From UBA8403 sp964455155 (lineage in GTDB: Bacteria > Bacteroidota > Bacteroidia > Cytophagales > Amoebophilaceae), in contig CAYVYH010000011.1 in NCBI GenBank assembly GCA_964455155.1, positions 1 through 30,055 on the forward strand: 30,055 nucleotides of DNA, given 5' to 3'. The notes below the pieces were generated by a model. That model did no database searches, was not told the origin of the DNA, and saw only the letters and a program-made list of their open reading frames with translations. Of the stretch, positions 8,855 through 17,825 are shown piece by piece; the first letter of the stretch is position 1, and the number at the start of each line of letters is the position of its first letter. Both the position numbers and the translations under genes were made by a program.

Positions 8855-9409
8855 ATGCAACAAATAACACCCATAGAAATTAGACAAAAAAGCTTCGAAA
8901 AAAGCTTTAGGGGGTATAAGCCTGATGAGGTTGGTGCTTTCTTGTATGCGCTCTCTCGTGCGTGGGAAGCATTAATAGCCCGACTTGATGCGGTCAAATC
9001 TCAATTAGACGATAGCAAAGAGGAGGTAAGCAGGCTCCAGGGCATAGAAAATGCGCTATTAAGAACTATCAAGGATGCAGAAATAACGGCGCATGGTCTT
9101 ATCGAACAGGCTAAGAAGGAAGCCCAACTGTGTGCCAGAGAAGCCAAGATCGAGACAGAGCGATTAGTGTATGAAGCACAGGAAAAAGTAAAAGCAATTG
9201 AAGAAGAAAGCCGAGGAAAACATCAACGCCTAGGGGAAAAGATGGCCATAGAATTAGAAAAAACTAACAAAATGGTTCAGGAGGCAGAGAAATATCGAGC
9301 TACACTATTGCAAGAACTTCAGTACTTAGCCAAAGATATTTTGACCAAGGTCCAATCCATCGACGGCAATAGACAGCACCATGTTGATAACAAGGGAGTA
9401 CCCAACTGA
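8855..9409 (+). CDS. DivIVA-domain coiled-coil protein
   Basis: The frame opens at 8768, but the conserved DivIVA start is the ATG at 8855: MQQITPIEIRQKSFEKSFRG, then YKPDEVGAFL. That gives 184 residues. The N-terminal DivIVA-type motif (about 1-35) is followed by a long charged coiled coil (about 40-175), rich in Glu, Lys and Ala without prolines. In Firmicutes, DivIVA senses curved membrane at poles and septa; in Bacteroidota homologues the role is poorly known and probably structural or linked to division. It lies between the phosphopantetheinyl transferase (divergent) and the Ppx/GppA gene (same strand, about 117 bases on). Confidence 0.8.
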   Translation: MQQITPIEIRQKSFEKSFRGYKPDEVGAFLYALSRAWEALIARLDAVKSQLDDSKEEVSRLQGIENALLRTIKDAEITAHGLIEQAKKEAQLCAREAKIETERLVYEAQEKVKAIEEESRGKHQRLGEKMAIELEKTNKMVQEAEKYRATLLQELQYLAKDILTKVQSIDGNRQHHVDNKGVPN

Positions 9410-9526
9410 TAGGTACCTGTCACGGTATCGCCACCTGACCAAGATTCAAGGGTCTTTACTGTGCCAGGGCAGCAACCGCAGGGTGCACCCCTATAGCCTC
9501 ATCTCATTATAGCTACAAAAGTTACC

Positions 9527-10501
9527 TTGAAATTAGCTGCCATTGATATTGGATCCAATGCTACTCGGTTACAGGTGAGCCATGTCTCGCTTGTGGGAGG
9601 GGAGCCTAAATTCAAAAGAGTAGAATATTTACGCTTCCCTTTGCGGCTTGGGTGTGACGTGTTTAAGCAGCAACATATCAGTGCAGAGAACGAACAGCGT
9701 CTTTTACAGCTGCTCAAAGCTTTCAAGATACTCATAGACTTATATGGCGTAGATTCCTACATGCTTTGTGCCACTTCCGCTTTCAGAGATGCCGACAACA
9801 AGTACGAAATTGTGCGCCGTACCCAGGAAGCACTCGACATGGTCATCCACATTGTAGAAGGAGAAGAGGAAGCATTGCTGATCCACAAAGCAATTCGTCA
9901 CTTGCTGGTTGCAGATAATAACTACTTACACGTGGATGTGGGTGGCGGCAGTACAGAAGTGAGTATGTATAGAGGCCCTGATAAGATTGCCTCGCGTTCT
10001 TTTGACTTAGGTGCTATAAGAATGTTAGAACACTACGATGCCATCTCTACCTGGGAGGCCATGTACGCATGGATCGGTGTCCAGAAGCGATGCCTCACAG
10101 ACACGCCCATAGGTGTTGCTACAGGAGGTAACATTCGTAAGCTGGCTCAGTTGGCAAAAAGAGGCGTCAAAAAACCCCTTTCCCTAAAAAGGCTAGAGGC
10201 CATCAAAGCGCACATTGCCTCTCATAGCCTAGCGGCAAGAATTAACACGTTAGACCTTAATCCAGACCGCGCCGAGGTGATCCTCCCCGCCATAGAAATT
10301 TATGGTGCAGCCATGCGATGCGGAGGGGTAGAGAAAATACTGGTGCCTGACGTAAGCCTAAGAGATGGAATTATTCGGACGTTGTACGAACGAGCTGTGC
10401 AAGATAGCGCGCCACAGGAAATGCCAGCACGCGCCGGCCAGATCCGAGTTAGTGGTGTTACTGCACCTGAGCCGGAGCAGCCGCTGCCGATTCTTTTGTG
10501 A
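9527..10501 (+). CDS. Ppx/GppA family phosphatase (exopolyphosphatase-like)
   Basis: A 324-residue member of the ASKHA fold family that hydrolyses polyphosphate or pppGpp. Phosphate-binding motifs are clear: AIDIGSNATRLQV at residues 4-16, DVGGGSTEVSMYRG in the middle, FDLGAIRM after it, and VATGGNIRKLA. It has the single-domain short form, without the HD-like C-terminal domains of E. coli Ppx. Start is a TTG at 9527, chosen because it places the IDIGSN strand four residues in. The last about 44 bases overlap the convergent small basic protein gene. Whether the substrate is polyphosphate or (p)ppGpp cannot be decided from sequence. Confidence 0.85.
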   Translation: MKLAAIDIGSNATRLQVSHVSLVGGEPKFKRVEYLRFPLRLGCDVFKQQHISAENEQRLLQLLKAFKILIDLYGVDSYMLCATSAFRDADNKYEIVRRTQEALDMVIHIVEGEEEALLIHKAIRHLLVADNNYLHVDVGGGSTEVSMYRGPDKIASRSFDLGAIRMLEHYDAISTWEAMYAWIGVQKRCLTDTPIGVATGGNIRKLAQLAKRGVKKPLSLKRLEAIKAHIASHSLAARINTLDLNPDRAEVILPAIEIYGAAMRCGGVEKILVPDVSLRDGIIRTLYERAVQDSAPQEMPARAGQIRVSGVTAPEPEQPLPILL

Positions 10502-10640
10502 CAGGAAATGCTTGCCTTAATTGTTCTATGTCAACGTGCTTAATCACCGGCGTGGCCAACAGGCGTTTCAGGGCCGTCTTTCTTTGTGTCGCCCGTGTTC
10601 GATTCTTTTTTACCTTCCTTTTTAATCTTGTAACTGCCAT
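10458..10640 (-). CDS. Small basic conserved protein (hypothetical)
   Basis: A 60-residue protein with a very basic N-terminus (MAVTRLKRKVKKNRTRATQR) and a conserved-looking core ATPVIKHVDIEQLRQAF, followed by an Ala-rich tail. I recall short proteins of this type in Bacteroidota but know no function. The Lys/Arg-rich start suggests nucleic-acid or ribosome binding, which is inference only. It lies just downstream of tRNA-Val on the same strand and overlaps the 3' end of the Ppx/GppA gene by about 44 bases. That overlap suggests either a real convergent arrangement or that the Ppx C-terminal tail has been extended. Confidence 0.65.
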   Translation of the reverse strand: MAVTRLKRKVKKNRTRATQRKTALKRLLATPVIKHVDIEQLRQAFPVTKESAAAAPAQVQ

Positions 10641-10705
10641 GGTGTGCCCTGTAGGTGGATTGCTGTAGTAGACTCATGCCAGCGGGAACACCCTCTGGCT
10701 TTGAA

Positions 10706-10783
10706 TGGTGGGCCCTGTAGGATTCGAACCTACGACCCCCTCCTTGTAAGGGAGATGCTCTGAACCAACTGAGCTAAGGGCCC
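10706..10783 (-). tRNA. tRNA-Val (anticodon UAC)
   Basis: Read on the minus strand, all four arms form. The acceptor GGGCCCT pairs with AGGGCCC, the D arm is GCTC...GAGC, and the anticodon stem TCTCC/GGAGG has loop CTTACAA (anticodon TAC). The T arm GTAGG/CCTAC carries the loop TTCGAAT. The 3' ACCA (discriminator A plus CCA) is encoded in the DNA. Confidence 0.97.
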
Positions 10784-10793
10784 AATAAAAGCA

Positions 10794-10801
10794 CAAATAT
10801 A
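10794..10801 (-). promoter_or_regulatory. Candidate -7 box of the tRNA-Val promoter
   Basis: On the minus strand the sequence TATATTTG matches the Bacteroidota -7 consensus TAnnTTTG exactly and ends about 10 bases before the tRNA 5' end. No good -33 TTG element is seen at the right distance. Confidence 0.4.
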
Positions 10802-10831
10802 AAAAACTTCCTCTTCTTTGTGAAGAGGAAG
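10801..10831 (-). terminator. Terminator-like hairpin on the minus strand
   Basis: A perfect 10-bp stem (CTTCCTCTTC/GAAGAGGAAG) with a 5-base loop is followed on the minus strand by six Ts, the shape of a Rho-independent terminator though with a moderate-GC stem. No leftward gene lies directly upstream of it; asmA-like starts rightward at 10905. It may stop antisense transcription before tRNA-Val. Confidence 0.6.
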
Positions 10832-10862
10832 AGGAACAAGGCGATGTCTTGTGAAAGCCTCT

Positions 10863-10870
10863 TATTTTTG
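10863..10870 (+). promoter_or_regulatory. Candidate -7 box for the AsmA-like gene
   Basis: TATTTTTG matches TAnnTTTG and lies 34 bases before the start codon at 10905. No matching -33 element is visible, so this is weak. Confidence 0.3.
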
Positions 10871-10904
10871 TGGCCGTATTCATGCTTTTGAACACTGTTA
10901 ATCA

Positions 10905-13370
10905 ATGCCTCAAGTCCTAAGCGCTATTCGAAAGATTTTGGCTGCGCTGTTTCTGCTGTTAGGGCTTGTTGTAATAGCCACAGGTGTTTACTGCTATCAC
11001 TATCAAGACAAGATTATTCAAAAATTTCTTGATGAGGCTAACAAGCAGTTACATAATCCTATACGGATAGGTTCCATTCGGTGCACCTTACTCAAGTCTT
11101 TTCCCAACATTACCCTTACGCTGTATGACGTGGTAGTCGAAGACCATTTAGCTTCTACCGAGCATTTGGTTACTGCTCACAAGGTCTGCTGTTCCTTTGA
11201 CGTGTGGAGACTCATGCAGGGGCAGTGTGTATTGGCCTCCTGCCGCCTAGAAGACGGGAAGATCAACCTGGTGGGCAACCTGAGTCGTCAGATAGCGTGG
11301 GGGGCAGGCGTACAGCATAGGGTGCCCTTGGCAGTGGCGTTGCAGAGAATTCATCTCAAGAACATGGAGGTAATGTATGGTATGGAGCAGCAGCGTTATG
11401 TGATCAGTGTAGCGCAAGTACAAGCCAGCTTAGGGTGGGAGTACGCTAAATTGGAAGTTAGCTTACGGGGAGAGGCGACAGTGCAGCATATCCAGCTAAA
11501 GGATTTCTTATGTGCACAAGAATTACCCATATCGATGAAGGCTTCTTTATCATATGACCAACGACAGCAAATATGGACTTTTCGGCCTATGCAGATCAGA
11601 TGTGAAAACTCATTGCTGACTGTACAAGGCAACTGGGGATTAGGAGCTGCGTCTGCTCTCATAATCCAAGGGAAAAAAATCAATCTTCAACGTTTGCTAC
11701 GTTGCTTGCCTAGACAGTACCACCAGCCAATCAGGTCTTGCAATCTGTATGGTGAGTTAACTCTGAACTTAAAGGCCCACAAGCAGCAGGGTCAGCATTT
11801 TGTTTTGCAAAGTGACTTTGTCCTCAGCGATGGGGCCTTTTCTGTGGGGCAATTCCTCACACCTATTAAGCTGTGTCAGCTCTCAGGGCATTTAAGTATT
11901 CCCAACGTACAAGATCTTACAACAGCTACTCTTAGCATTGATAAAATGGCCAGTACGTTTGCCGGTAGTGCGTTAGAAGGCAATTTGGTTTTACACAATT
12001 TTCGTGATCTCCATCTTCAATGTACTTCCAAGGTGACGCTTGATTTGGCTTCTTTAGACATACCGTTAGCTCATGTTGCCATTGCAGATGCTTCAGGAAA
12101 GCTAGACGGTCACTGGGAGCTTGAGGCCAACTTGCAACAACTTATGTGTGGAGTTCATGCAGAAGAACACTTCCATCTTTCGGGGGTACTTCGGGCACAA
12201 GCAGCCCAGTTTAAGCTTGGTCCATCCCAGCTTCTATGCAAGGACCTGACGGGCAGCTTGCTCTTTGATGGCTCTGATCTGGTCATGAAAGACCTTTCAG
12301 CGCATATAGGGCCAGGTAATTTCGTATTGGATGGTATCGTCCACAATCTAATACCCTGCTTATTTTCTGATACCCAAAAGCCCCGTTTAGATGCTAAACT
12401 CTATGTAGACTACCTCGATCTGGATGCACTGCTCCATGAACAACATACACCTGCTGTCCAAGCCAGACCAAGCCCTACGAACTTTGATATTAACCCTTAC
12501 TGGGTGCTAGACCTTGATTGCGACATTCGACAATTCCATTTCAGGCGGTTTAAGGCGAAAAACATGCGCGGCAAGATCCAGGTCAAAGACCAAAAGCTGA
12601 TCGCTAGAGACCTAGAATTAAATATTTCGGGAGGCAAAGCCGTGTTAGAGGGTATGCTAGATGCAAGTGCCGACGCTCTCAACATCCATACAACAGCCAA
12701 GCTACGAGGTCTCCGGATAGCTGATTTGTTTTATGCATTCGAAAATTTTCAACAGAACTTCTTGACAGACAGGCATTTAAGTGGAGAGGTGTTTTCTGAC
12801 ATTGATCTAACGGTTCAGGCTGATAGACAATGGAACATAAACTGGGAGGCACTGCAAGCTGATATCGGTGTTCGGCTGCATCATGGTATGTTGAAGCACT
12901 TCGATCCCGTGCAGCAACTGGCTAAGTATGTGGCCACAGAAAACCTGACTAGCCTTCACTTCTCAGAACTTAAAAATCACATTTTCATCAAAAACAGGAA
13001 GATCCATCTACCGTCATTGGAGGTGCATTCGGATCTGACACGTATTCGGCTGTCGGGAACACACACTTTTGATGGTGAGATAGACTATGATCTTGGCTTA
13101 TCTTTTGCGGGCTTGCCATACAGCAAAGGTAGTGAGGTGAGTTCTACAGCATTAGAGGCTGATACATCAGCGGGCATCAACTTATCTTTCAAGTTATGGG
13201 GCGATATCAATCAATACAGAATTAGCTACGATGCTGAATCGTCCAGAGCGAGTTTGAAGGGAGCTCTGCGGGAACAGGGTAAGATTATTAGTACTATCGT
13301 GCAAGGGGAATACCAGCCCAAAGTGCAGCCCCAAGAGCTAGCTCCGGATGATTACTTTGAGTTTGACTGA
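10905..13370 (+). CDS. AsmA-like inner-membrane-anchored protein
   Basis: An 821-residue protein with one N-terminal membrane helix (about residues 10-30, ILAALFLLLGLVVIATGVYC). An AsmA-type N-terminal domain follows: IRIGSIRCTLLKSFPNITLT, then LYDVVVED. The rest is a long repetitive beta-rich periplasmic body with recurring 'leading to L-x-G-x-W / L-D-G' strands. Near the C-terminus (about 715-770) is the conserved AsmA-like close (DGEIDYDLGLSFAGLPY and a following INLSFKLWGDINQYR). AsmA-family proteins are long groove-like proteins thought to move phospholipids between membranes. With LptD and MlaD nearby this suggests a maintained outer membrane. Single gene, convergent with mutL. Confidence 0.8.
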   Translation: MPQVLSAIRKILAALFLLLGLVVIATGVYCYHYQDKIIQKFLDEANKQLHNPIRIGSIRCTLLKSFPNITLTLYDVVVEDHLASTEHLVTAHKVCCSFDVWRLMQGQCVLASCRLEDGKINLVGNLSRQIAWGAGVQHRVPLAVALQRIHLKNMEVMYGMEQQRYVISVAQVQASLGWEYAKLEVSLRGEATVQHIQLKDFLCAQELPISMKASLSYDQRQQIWTFRPMQIRCENSLLTVQGNWGLGAASALIIQGKKINLQRLLRCLPRQYHQPIRSCNLYGELTLNLKAHKQQGQHFVLQSDFVLSDGAFSVGQFLTPIKLCQLSGHLSIPNVQDLTTATLSIDKMASTFAGSALEGNLVLHNFRDLHLQCTSKVTLDLASLDIPLAHVAIADASGKLDGHWELEANLQQLMCGVHAEEHFHLSGVLRAQAAQFKLGPSQLLCKDLTGSLLFDGSDLVMKDLSAHIGPGNFVLDGIVHNLIPCLFSDTQKPRLDAKLYVDYLDLDALLHEQHTPAVQARPSPTNFDINPYWVLDLDCDIRQFHFRRFKAKNMRGKIQVKDQKLIARDLELNISGGKAVLEGMLDASADALNIHTTAKLRGLRIADLFYAFENFQQNFLTDRHLSGEVFSDIDLTVQADRQWNINWEALQADIGVRLHHGMLKHFDPVQQLAKYVATENLTSLHFSELKNHIFIKNRKIHLPSLEVHSDLTRIRLSGTHTFDGEIDYDLGLSFAGLPYSKGSEVSSTALEADTSAGINLSFKLWGDINQYRISYDAESSRASLKGALREQGKIISTIVQGEYQPKVQPQELAPDDYFEFD

Positions 13371-13482
13371 TAGGGCTTGTTTCATATCTCTTGGTGGTGC
13401 CGATGTCTAAGGGCATGCTCTGGTCTCGAGTTGTAATTTTTGATTATTGTTGCTAACAAAACGTCCCAGGGTAACATCTATC

Positions 13483-13501
13483 TTACTTGTAAAGCAAGTA
13501 A
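13483..13501. terminator. Weak hairpin between the convergent asmA-like and mutL genes
   Basis: TTACTTG, a 5-base loop TAAAG, then CAAGTAA form a 7-bp stem in the gap between two convergent stop codons. There is no T-run on either side, so a terminator role is only suggested by position. Confidence 0.3.
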
Positions 13502-13560
13502 AAGACCTTATTAAAGCACTCGACAGGGGTATCCTATCCAATGCCAGATTTTTTGACCAG

Positions 13561-15402
13561 CTACTCTTGAAAAATAGTGTTAATAGCCTCGAGTGTCATC
13601 ACTACAAAAGTCTTGTGACCCGCTGGTGTGTGATGGGGGTGGGTACAAGCAAAAAGCTGGTCTACCAATGCATCTATTTCCTCCTGCTGTAATTTTCTCC
13701 CTGGTTGAATACAAGCACGCTTGGCCAACGATCGGGCTAAATTCTCTTGCGTAGTCAGCGTAAATTGTGCTTGATTCCATTTAAACTGTTCGATCAAGCC
13801 CTCTAAAAGTTGCTTTAGGTCATGGTTTACTGTTTCTACTGGGCAGCCAGTCACGATAAGGCTGTCTTTTTCAAAAGTGCCCAGCACAAAACCTAGGGTG
13901 TGCATGTCTGTGACATGGGCCTGAACTAGGGCTAGATCGGCAGGATTGAGGGGGATGCGTACAGGAAAGAGGAGTTGTTGCGCACTTTTACTTTTGTTGT
14001 GCAGCAAGGGATGTAAGTACTGTTCGTATAGAATTCGCTCATGTGCGGCATGTTGGTCTATGAGCAAAATGCCCGATTTGAGCTGCGTTAAAATGTACCG
14101 ATTGTGAAGCTGTATTTTTACGGTATTTGCTGTTGCATGTGCATGCTTCAAGGACACCGTTTCAGAAGCAGCAGGGGGGCTGGCGGCACTAGCCATTGGC
14201 AACGCAATGGTAGTATGGGTGGGGGGTGTATCTAGGGTCTGAAAAAGTTTCTCCCAGTCTCTGGTTTCGCCCTGCTGAGGTGCCGTGCCCCAACTTTTGA
14301 ACTGGGTATATTTGCTTTCTTTGATTTTTTCGGCCGCAGAGGTTGCTGTGGAGGAAGTAGTGGCAAAAGGGTTGAAGTTGCTACGCTGCTCAAAATCAAT
14401 GGATGGCGTCACATGGTGGGTGGCTAGGGCCCGTTTGATAGCCGCAGTTAAAATGGAATAGACCATTCGCTCGTCATCGAACTTGATTTCTGTTTTGGTG
14501 GGATGTACGTTGACGTCGATGCGGTCAGGCGTTATTTCGATGAAAAGTACGTAAAAGGGAAAGGTATTGGGAGACAATAGGCCCTCAAATGCAGTTTTGA
14601 CTGCATGGTGCAGGTAGGGACTTTTGATAAAGCGTTGGTTGACAAAAAAGAACTGCTCGCCACGCGTTTTCTTGGCATATTCCGGCTTGCCGATGTAGCC
14701 CTGAATTTTGAGTATTTCTGTTTCTTCGTGACAGGGAATGAGCTGTCTTTTAGAGGTTTCTCCCAACACGTGGACAATACGATGGCTGAGTTTGGCAGCA
14801 GGTAGTAGGTACGTTTCCAGGTTATTCTGGTAAAGAGAGAAAGCAATGTCATGTCGCGCTAAAGCCACTCGTTGAAACTCATCGATAAGGTGTTTGGTTT
14901 CTACGGGGTTAGACTTCAGGAAATTCCTACGCGCTGGCACATTGAAAAAAAGGTTCTTCACACTGACTTTAGTCCCTTGGGGGGTGGAGGTAGGTGTTTG
15001 TGCCTTGAACTGAGCACCTTCAATAATAATTCGTGTACCTAATGCCCCTTTTTTGTGGCAGGTTTCCATTTCTAGCTGGGCCACGGCAGCTATTGAAGCC
15101 AATGCTTCACCTCTGAACCCCATCGTCTGGATGTTAAAAAGGTCTGCTGTGGTCCTAATTTTAGACGTGGCGTGCCTTTCAAAGCTCATTCTAGCATCTA
15201 CCTCTGACATGCCCGTCCCGTTATCAATCACTTGAATGAGACCTTTCCCGGCATCTTTGATGATAACTTTGATAGCAGTACTGCCTGCGTCAATGGCATT
15301 CTCTAGCAATTCCTTGACTACTGAGGCAGGCCTTTGTACCACCTCACCAGCAGCAATTTGATTGGCAAGGGTGTCGGGGAGCAGGCGGATAAGGTTAGAC
15401 AT
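13561..15402 (-). CDS. mutL: DNA mismatch repair protein MutL
   Basis: A 613-residue protein that couples MutS mismatch recognition to strand incision. The N-terminal GHKL ATPase has ENAIDAG, DNGTGM and GFRGEALASI. The transducer domain follows (VHPTKTEIKFDDERMVYSIL), then a variable Ser/Thr/Ala linker (about 335-420). The C-terminal dimerisation domain contains DQHAAHERILYE, matching the DQHAxxExxxxE metal site of MutL proteins with intrinsic nicking activity, and a late ACTHPHHTPAGHK segment. The presence of the endonuclease motif means no MutH is needed. It starts at the ATG at 15402, divergent from the opp region. Confidence 0.95.
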   Translation of the reverse strand: MSNLIRLLPDTLANQIAAGEVVQRPASVVKELLENAIDAGSTAIKVIIKDAGKGLIQVIDNGTGMSEVDARMSFERHATSKIRTTADLFNIQTMGFRGEALASIAAVAQLEMETCHKKGALGTRIIIEGAQFKAQTPTSTPQGTKVSVKNLFFNVPARRNFLKSNPVETKHLIDEFQRVALARHDIAFSLYQNNLETYLLPAAKLSHRIVHVLGETSKRQLIPCHEETEILKIQGYIGKPEYAKKTRGEQFFFVNQRFIKSPYLHHAVKTAFEGLLSPNTFPFYVLFIEITPDRIDVNVHPTKTEIKFDDERMVYSILTAAIKRALATHHVTPSIDFEQRSNFNPFATTSSTATSAAEKIKESKYTQFKSWGTAPQQGETRDWEKLFQTLDTPPTHTTIALPMASAASPPAASETVSLKHAHATANTVKIQLHNRYILTQLKSGILLIDQHAAHERILYEQYLHPLLHNKSKSAQQLLFPVRIPLNPADLALVQAHVTDMHTLGFVLGTFEKDSLIVTGCPVETVNHDLKQLLEGLIEQFKWNQAQFTLTTQENLARSLAKRACIQPGRKLQQEEIDALVDQLFACTHPHHTPAGHKTFVVMTLEAINTIFQE

Positions 15403-16036
15403 ACTTCAGAGGGCGGTGCAAAACAACAGCTTATAAATCTAACACGGATATGAGGAAGAACCAATGTTCACACCATGTCAAAAGCGCTTATGAATGACCT
15501 CCCCGTGATGATTCAGGAATTGATGCTGCTTTAAAAAAGTAAGTATTGCTGCTACTAGATGGGCTGCAGGGTTACTATGAGTCTCCAAAAAACACAAGAA
15601 AAACTTCTAGGTAAGCATCACTCATGACCTACCTTGAAGTAGCGGATGTTCTTGATTTTGAGGTTTCCCAACATGATTCCCGGTCCGTCAAAAAAAATAG
15701 GAATGAATGAAGGGCTTCTGAGCAAGTCCCAACGTGGTAGCGTCAAAAAATAATCATCTGTGAGATTATTCAAGACCGTTATGTGCGACACAGATCTGGT
15801 AATCCCATATCGGGGTGTAAGTGTTCGGTCCATTGTGAGACCAGCACGGTTTTAGTTTGGTTTGAGTTACTGCAAACACGCAGATTTCTGCAAAAAGAAT
15901 GGCGTTTTTGCCAAAAAACTACTACCTTGAATGCCGTGCGCAGGAGAGGAGCTTGCCTCAACGCGGTTACTCGTTAGAAAAGCATCCGACGTGATTTGAA
16001 ATGCGCATTGCTCTTGCGCCAAGAAATGCATTGACT
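15403..16036. other. Long intergenic region between mutL and oppA
   Basis: About 630 bases separate the divergent mutL and oppA starts. Several short open frames occur but none is recognisable. One 31-codon frame (15899-15994, MAFLPKNYYLECRAQERSLP and following) ends 42 bases before oppA and could be a leader or chance. The frame 15618-15833 (minus) has no start context or recognisable domain. The region may hold both promoters plus a decayed gene. Confidence 0.45.
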
Positions 16037-17809
16037 ATGAAAAAACTCTTCAAATTTGGAGCACCCATACTCATCATACTAGCCGTGTGGCTCTACGCGC
16101 GTTCTGTGCGTGTGCCTCAAAATCAAAACGAAAAGGTACTGGTAATAGCTAGTGAGGCGCGAATTAAAGGCTTCGATCCAGCCCAAGTAGATGACTCGTA
16201 CAGTAGCCGTGAAGTGACTAAGGTGTATGAGGGATTGTTGGCATATCACTACCTCAAGCGGCCACACGAGCTTGTGCCTAACCTGGCAGTTTCCCTACCT
16301 ACTGTTTCGGAAGATGGTTGCGTGTATACTTTTACTCTTCAGGAGGGCGTCAGGTTCCATGACAATGCGTGTTTTCCTTCAGGACAAGGAAGGGAGCTTG
16401 TAGCCGAAGACTTTGTCTACGCGATGAAAAGGGTAGCAGATCCCAAGGTACGTTCTTCTTGGTTCAGCGTGGTTGCAGGAAAGATTAAAGGGCTAGACGC
16501 ATGGCGCGATAAGTACACTGACACTGCTCACACAGACTATTCCGAGGCAGTGGAGGGTCTGAAAGTGCTAGATAAATACAGTTTACAGTTTACCCTGACA
16601 CAGCCTTGGCCCCAGTTTTTGTACATTCTGGCCATGAACTTTTGCTGTGTAGTGCCCCGAGAGGCCGTACAGTACTACGGCGAAGCATTTCTCAATAACC
16701 CCGTCGGCACAGGGCCGTTTACCATGGAAGTGTTCAATCCTCAATTGAACAAGCTGGTGTATTATAAGAATCCTACTTTCAGAGACAAGCGCTTCCCCAG
16801 TGAAGCTTCAGAGGAATATCAACATCTTCTTGCTGACGCTGGCAAAAAATTGCCTCTGGTCGACAAGATCATCACCCATATTATTCCGGAAGAGCAGCCT
16901 AGGTGGCTTAAATTTCAGCAAGGCACCCTGGATGTGGCCGATATCGCCTCTGATAACATCGCTTTAGAGGTTATCAAAGGGAATACCATCATCCCTCAAC
17001 TACAAGAAAAAGGTATTCAGCTGTGTTTGGAGCAAGCGCCAGTGACCGGTTTTTTTGCCATTAACAGTGGTTGTGAGCCATTCAAAGACAATGTGGAACT
17101 GCGCCGGGCGTTGTCCTTGGCGTTCGATGGACAGCGGTATAATGAACTGTTTTTTAATGGAAGTGCTGTGTCTGCACAGTCGATCATACCGCCTGGATTT
17201 GCGGGATATCAAAAAGACTACGTCAATCCGTACAGGCAGTATGACTTGGCCAAGGCCAAACAGCAGCTGGCGGCAGCTGGCTACCCTGAAGGGAAAGGAT
17301 TGCCAGTAATTACTTTAGATGTTAATACCAACACCAAGCAAAAACAGCAGTGTGAATTCTTTCAGAAGTGTATGGAATCCATTGGTGTCAAGATCAAGGT
17401 TGTGCCCAATATATTTCCTGAGCTGTTAAAGAAAATGAGCCAAAATAGAACCATGATGCATGCGATCTCATGGAGGGGTGACTACCCAGATGCAGAAAAT
17501 TTTTTGCAGATGTTCTACAAGGCACACCAAAGTGTAAGCAACGGGCTGAATTTTAACGATGCTACTTACAATGCGTTGTACGAACGAGCGACAGCCATGC
17601 AGCCCTCCGAGGAGCGAACCGTTTTATACGAGCAACTGAACCGTATGATTGCGGAGCATGTCCCTGTAGTTTACTCAATACATCAAGCCTATCCGGTTCT
17701 CTATCATGGCTGGGTGAAGAATTACCTCTGGTCCAACTATTGTAGTGGCATAGAGCAATATATTGATATCGACTTGGATCAGAAGAAAGCCCTGCAGGCC
17801 AGGTTCTGA
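16037..17809 (+). CDS. oppA: Oligopeptide ABC transporter substrate-binding protein
   Basis: A 590-residue family 5 extracellular solute-binding protein that captures peptides in the periplasm. I chose the ATG at 16037 (MKKLFKFGAPILIILAVWLY) over 16001 because it begins the hydrophobic segment. No lipobox cysteine follows, so it is either a membrane-anchored or ordinary secreted form. Typical motifs are DPAQVDDSYSSREVTKVYEG near the N-terminus, YTFTLQEGVRFHDNACF, VGTGPF, and LRRALSLAFD in the middle. It heads the oppABCDF operon (17 bases to oppB). Family 5 proteins also bind other ligands, but the OppDF pair with it favours peptides. For a symbiont this would supply amino acids taken from the host. 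Confidence 0.92.
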   Translation: MKKLFKFGAPILIILAVWLYARSVRVPQNQNEKVLVIASEARIKGFDPAQVDDSYSSREVTKVYEGLLAYHYLKRPHELVPNLAVSLPTVSEDGCVYTFTLQEGVRFHDNACFPSGQGRELVAEDFVYAMKRVADPKVRSSWFSVVAGKIKGLDAWRDKYTDTAHTDYSEAVEGLKVLDKYSLQFTLTQPWPQFLYILAMNFCCVVPREAVQYYGEAFLNNPVGTGPFTMEVFNPQLNKLVYYKNPTFRDKRFPSEASEEYQHLLADAGKKLPLVDKIITHIIPEEQPRWLKFQQGTLDVADIASDNIALEVIKGNTIIPQLQEKGIQLCLEQAPVTGFFAINSGCEPFKDNVELRRALSLAFDGQRYNELFFNGSAVSAQSIIPPGFAGYQKDYVNPYRQYDLAKAKQQLAAAGYPEGKGLPVITLDVNTNTKQKQQCEFFQKCMESIGVKIKVVPNIFPELLKKMSQNRTMMHAISWRGDYPDAENFLQMFYKAHQSVSNGLNFNDATYNALYERATAMQPSEERTVLYEQLNRMIAEHVPVVYSIHQAYPVLYHGWVKNYLWSNYCSGIEQYIDIDLDQKKALQARF

Positions 17810-17825
17810 GGGTACATAGGATTTC

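Noticed and set aside
13447..13692. 81-codon rightward frame over the mutL 3' end
   Set aside because: Over half is antisense to the conserved MutL C-terminus; the rest has no recognisable features.
15779..15977. Overlapping frames of about 60 codons on both strands before oppA
   Set aside because: Mutually antisense, no start context and no family recognised.
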